Translations under genes and position numbers: made by a program
Shown here: positions 13,519 to 15,727 of the stretch, in pieces
How positions within the stretch are numbered: the first letter of the stretch is position 1
Layout of the letters: every line of letters begins with the position of its first letter
The notes under the pieces: model-generated
What the model was told of the DNA's origin: nothing
Seen by the model: the letters and a program-made list of their open reading frames with translations, nothing else
Database searches by the model: none
Source: an uncultured Lachnospiraceae bacterium
GTDB lineage: Bacteria; Bacillota; Clostridia; Lachnospirales; Lachnospiraceae
Length of the DNA: 15,727 nucleotides
Reading direction: 5' to 3'
Assembly (NCBI GenBank): GCA_910586755.1
Contig: CAJUJM010000052.1
Coordinates: 1-15,727, forward strand

Positions 13519-15487
13519 ATTCGTCTCCCTTCAGCATTTGTAAAAATTGTTCTTCCGAAAGAATAGGGATGTTCAGCTCCCTGGCCTTTTTGTTTTTGGA
13601 GGAATTGGATGTGGTATCATTGTTAATGAGATAGGTGGTTTTTGCGCTAACCGTTCCGGTTGCCTTTCCCCCCTCTGCCTCAATGGCTGCCTGAAGCTCT
13701 TTCCGGTTGGCAAAATGTTCCACCGAACCGGTAATGACAAAGGTCATTCCTGCAAACCGTCCTCCTTCTGTTGCAACCGCTTCCTGCCTGATGGTAAGCT
13801 CTGAAAGCAGCCGATCCACCATCTCGTTTTTCTTCGGATCCCCAAAGTAGTCCATCCAGGCCTGAGCCAGTACGCCGCCAATGCCGTCCGCAGCGATCAG
13901 CGACTCAAAGTCTCCATGGCGCATGGCCTCAAAATCATAGCCGAACTGGCGGCACAGGACTTTGGCGTTAGCTAGGCCGATACCGGCGATCCCCAGCCCG
14001 TAAATCACTCTGGGCAAGGTGGTATGACTGGCTTTTTTTATAGATTCCTGAAGATTCTCATAGGATTTCTCCCCAAACCCTTCCATCTCCACAATGGCTT
14101 CTCTATAGCGATCCAGGTGAAAGATATCTGCATATTCATGAATAAAACCGGCGGCAATAAATTTCTCCAGAGTCGCCTCGGAAAGGCCGTCAATATTTAA
14201 AGCGTCCCGGCTCACCAGCAGGGTAAAGCTTTTGATCCGTTTGGCTTCACAGTCCGGATTGATGCAGTATAAGGATTTCACATCTCCTACCTTTCGAATT
14301 TCTGTAGGGCCATTGCACACAGGACATTCCTCAGGAATATGGGTAACGCCGCTGCGGGTTAAGTTGTCCCCAATCTGAGGGATAATCATGTTCGCTTTGT
14401 AGACCGTTATTTTATCCCCGTCCCCCAGGGCCAGGGATTCTAAAATACTGACGTTATGAACGCTGGCCCGGCTCACTGTAGTTCCCTCTAGTTCCACCGG
14501 CTCAAAGATTGCCACCGGATTAATCAGGCCGGTTCGGGACGGGCTCCATTCAATATATTTTAAGGTAGTCTCCCGCACTTCATCCGCCCATTTAAAGGCA
14601 ATGGAATTGCGTGGGAATTTAGCGGTGCGGCCCAGGGAGTCCCCATAAGCAATATCATCAAACAAAAGCACCAGCCCATCAGATGGGGTATCGTTGCTGT
14701 TTATGGTTTGGGAAAACCAGTTTACCGCATCTGCCAGGTTATCCTTTGTTACCTCCCGGTATTCCACAGTCTCAAATCCCTGAGATACCAGCCATTCCAT
14801 CTGATTTTTCCGGGAATTTGAAAAATCCACGCCCTCTGCCCTTACCAGGGCAAAAGCCAAGAAACGCACGTTGCGCTGCGCCGTAATCTGGCTGTTAAGC
14901 TGCCTGACAGAACCGCTGCACAGATTTCTGGGATTCTTATATCTGGCCTGTGCATCTTCGATTTCCTGATTAATGCGGTTAAAATCCGAGTAGCGAATCA
15001 CCGCCTCCCCCCGTAGCACCAGCTGACCTTTATAAGGAATGGAAAGAGGCACATTGGCAAATACCCGGGCATTGCCGGTAATCACCTCTCCTATCTCCCC
15101 GTTTCCTCTGGTAACGGCTTTTGTGAGAGCGCCGTTTTCATAGGTCAACACGATGGTCAGACCATCCATTTTCCAGGACAGCAGCCCTTTTTGATCCCCC
15201 AGCCAGTCCTCTAATGCCTCCACATCTTTGGTTTTATCCAGAGACAGCATAGGGGTCTCATGGGCTTCCTTGGGAAGCTCTGACAGCACCTGGTAGCCTA
15301 CTTTCTGGGTAGGACTTAAGGAAAGTATGGTTCCAGTCTCCTTTTCCAGCTCCAGAAGCTCATCATAAAGACGGTCGTACTCAAAATTACTCATCAGTTC
15401 CCGGTTCTCCTGGTAATAGGCTTTTCCGGCATCATTGAGAATTTCAATGAGCTCCTTCATTCTGTCTATTGATTTATTTTTATCCAT
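13508..15487 (-). CDS. ligA: NAD-dependent DNA ligase, divergent LigA
   Basis: This 659-aa ligase seals nicks using NAD. Domains run in order. The Ia/adenylation domain has the nucleophile Lys106 in WKMDG (canonical motif KxDG). An OB-fold comes next. The four-cysteine zinc finger has Cys388, Cys391, Cys408 and Cys413. Helix-hairpin-helix repeats follow (IDGLSEATLEKF; VIYGLGIAGIGLANAK), then a C-terminal BRCT domain (about 575-655, FAGMTFVITGSV). Motifs differ from typical LigA. MLSLDKTKD replaces MLSLDNAF-like text, RGNGEIGEVITGN replaces RGDGxxGEDVTxN, and YKANMIIPQIG replaces the KAGDVIP type. It may be a second, specialised ligase in a genome that also has a canonical one. The start at 15485-15487 has AAAGGAT. 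No clear promoter lies between it and the repeat cluster, so it may be read from an upstream gene. Confidence 0.93.
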   Translation of the reverse strand: MDKNKSIDRMKELIEILNDAGKAYYQENRELMSNFEYDRLYDELLELEKETGTILSLSPTQKVGYQVLSELPKEAHETPMLSLDKTKDVEALEDWLGDQKGLLSWKMDGLTIVLTYENGALTKAVTRGNGEIGEVITGNARVFANVPLSIPYKGQLVLRGEAVIRYSDFNRINQEIEDAQARYKNPRNLCSGSVRQLNSQITAQRNVRFLAFALVRAEGVDFSNSRKNQMEWLVSQGFETVEYREVTKDNLADAVNWFSQTINSNDTPSDGLVLLFDDIAYGDSLGRTAKFPRNSIAFKWADEVRETTLKYIEWSPSRTGLINPVAIFEPVELEGTTVSRASVHNVSILESLALGDGDKITVYKANMIIPQIGDNLTRSGVTHIPEECPVCNGPTEIRKVGDVKSLYCINPDCEAKRIKSFTLLVSRDALNIDGLSEATLEKFIAAGFIHEYADIFHLDRYREAIVEMEGFGEKSYENLQESIKKASHTTLPRVIYGLGIAGIGLANAKVLCRQFGYDFEAMRHGDFESLIAADGIGGVLAQAWMDYFGDPKKNEMVDRLLSELTIRQEAVATEGGRFAGMTFVITGSVEHFANRKELQAAIEAEGGKATGTVSAKTTYLINNDTTSNSSKNKKARELNIPILSEEQFLQMLKGDEYAH

Positions 15488-15507
15488 ATTTATCCTTTCT
15501 TTCAGCC

Positions 15508-15544
15508 TTTACTTTGAAAGTCCGCCGCCGACAGGCGGCATAAG
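15508..15544. repeat. GC-rich palindromic repeat, full copy
   Basis: TTTACTTTGAAAGTCC is followed by GCCGCC (15524-15529), a 4-base loop, GGCGGC (15534-15539) and ATAAG. It is nearly identical to the copy at 7541-7578 and sits in the ligA leader, about 20 bases before the start codon. On the minus strand the frame LMPPVGGGLSK runs through it to a TAA inside the repeat, so it could tail a gene inserted next to it. Confidence 0.78.
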
Positions 15545-15557
15545 TTCAGGTATGCCC

Positions 15558-15656
15558 CATGCGCCCGCAAGACTTTCATGTGCGGTGGTACGTCCGCCGC
15601 CGGGCGCATGTAGGTTTACTTTTAAAGTCCCCCGCCGGGCGCATGCTGGTTTACTT
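15558..15656. repeat. Cluster of variant palindromic repeats
   Basis: CATGCGCCCG (15558-15567) and CGGGCGCATG (15601-15610) form a perfect 10-bp inverted pair, and CGGGCGCATG returns at 15636-15645. Two 30-base direct copies, 15592-15621 and 15627-15656, agree at 27 of 30 positions with a 35-base period. Each starts GTCC and ends GGTTTACTT. They share the TTTACTTT, AAA and TCC elements with the full repeat but have GGGCGCATG in place of the second GGCGGC arm. Two to three units without unique spacers are not a CRISPR array. This fills most of the otherwise gene-free 15488-15621 stretch; I see no promoter in it. Confidence 0.72.
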
Positions 15657-15726
15657 GAGAAATACAAAAAGGGTCCGAACCGGAATCTGCCAAAAGGGCT
15701 TTTAGTTCTTTCTCCTCCTCTGGCGT
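15622..15726 (-). CDS. C-terminal fragment of an unidentified gene ending in a repeat
   Basis: The minus-strand frame entering at the window edge reads TPEEEKELKALLADSGSDPF and continues CISQVNQHAPGGGL to a TAA at 15622-15624. The first 22 or so residues have the charge and helix pattern of real protein, while the last nine or so (from VNQHAPGGG) come from the variant palindromic repeat, which also gives the stop. The body lies outside the window, so no family can be named. It may be co-transcribed with ligA. A competing frame is also open here but has an Arg/Gly-rich, non-protein-like composition. Confidence 0.5.
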   Translation of the reverse strand, partial: TPEEEKELKALLADSGSDPFCISQVNQHAPGGGL

Positions 15727-15727
15727 C

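Noticed and set aside
15508..15656. Possible CRISPR array
   Set aside because: There are only a few units, they differ in sequence, and the 5-base gap between the direct copies leaves no room for spacers; no cas genes are present.
15488..15727. SAM riboswitch or T-box leader for the ligA-metA pair
   Set aside because: No conserved riboswitch core or T-box sequence is visible; the leader is made of the GC-rich repeats.

Overview
The window looks like chromosomal DNA from a Gram-positive Clostridia species, most likely a Lachnospiraceae-type gut anaerobe. The basis is strong AGGAGG-type ribosome binding sites before nearly every gene, tightly packed operons, an NAD-dependent DNA ligase, a MetA of the acetyl-CoA type, and a DUF2975/small-HTH gene pair. 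The assignment rests on gene style and family resemblance only. All genes but the first lie on the minus strand.

Layout from left to right. (1) 1-1086, plus strand: the 3' part of an MFS efflux gene, visibly more AT-rich than what follows, ending in a convergent intergenic zone full of GC-rich hairpins. (2) 1176-7444, minus strand: a seven-gene, tightly spaced run read from right to left. It encodes a 654-aa cytoplasmic protein (ParB-like region joined to a BMP/PnrA-type nucleoside-binding domain), a calcineurin-like phosphoesterase, a degenerate sirtuin-like protein, HisH, HisF, uracil-DNA glycosylase and undecaprenyl-diphosphatase. A good sigma-A promoter lies before the first gene, with its -10 box between the arms of a perfect 9-bp inverted repeat. 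(3) 7547-7819: a TfoX N-terminal-domain gene whose 3' end has been replaced by a GC-rich palindromic repeat that supplies its stop codon. (4) 7964-9980: a DUF2975 membrane protein, a small XRE-type regulator and a DUF4173-like polytopic membrane protein, coupled and driven by a clear promoter. (5) About 10075-12560: an AT-rich cassette with a winged-helix regulator, an ABC ATPase and an ABC-2 permease, with its own terminators and promoters. A 21-bp palindrome overlaps the ABC promoter. The cassette seems to have been inserted downstream of metA, because an orphan ribosome binding site and a short dead-end reading frame remain there. (6) 12610-15487: metA and a divergent ligA, overlapping by 11 bases. 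(7) 15488-15727: a cluster of the same GC-rich repeats and the C-terminal end of another minus-strand gene, which also finishes inside a repeat.

Two things deserve most attention. The first is a dispersed short repeat (core stem GCCGCC/GGCGGC, flanked by TTTACTTT and AAA) found at least three times, plus shorter or variant copies. It sits at gene 3' ends, where it supplies in-frame tails and stop codons. The second is the operon that places a signal-peptide-less BMP/ParB-like protein, a phosphoesterase with an altered metal motif and a sirtuin fold lacking its catalytic His upstream of hisHF. This could be a nucleotide- or NAD-linked sensing module, but that function is inference.
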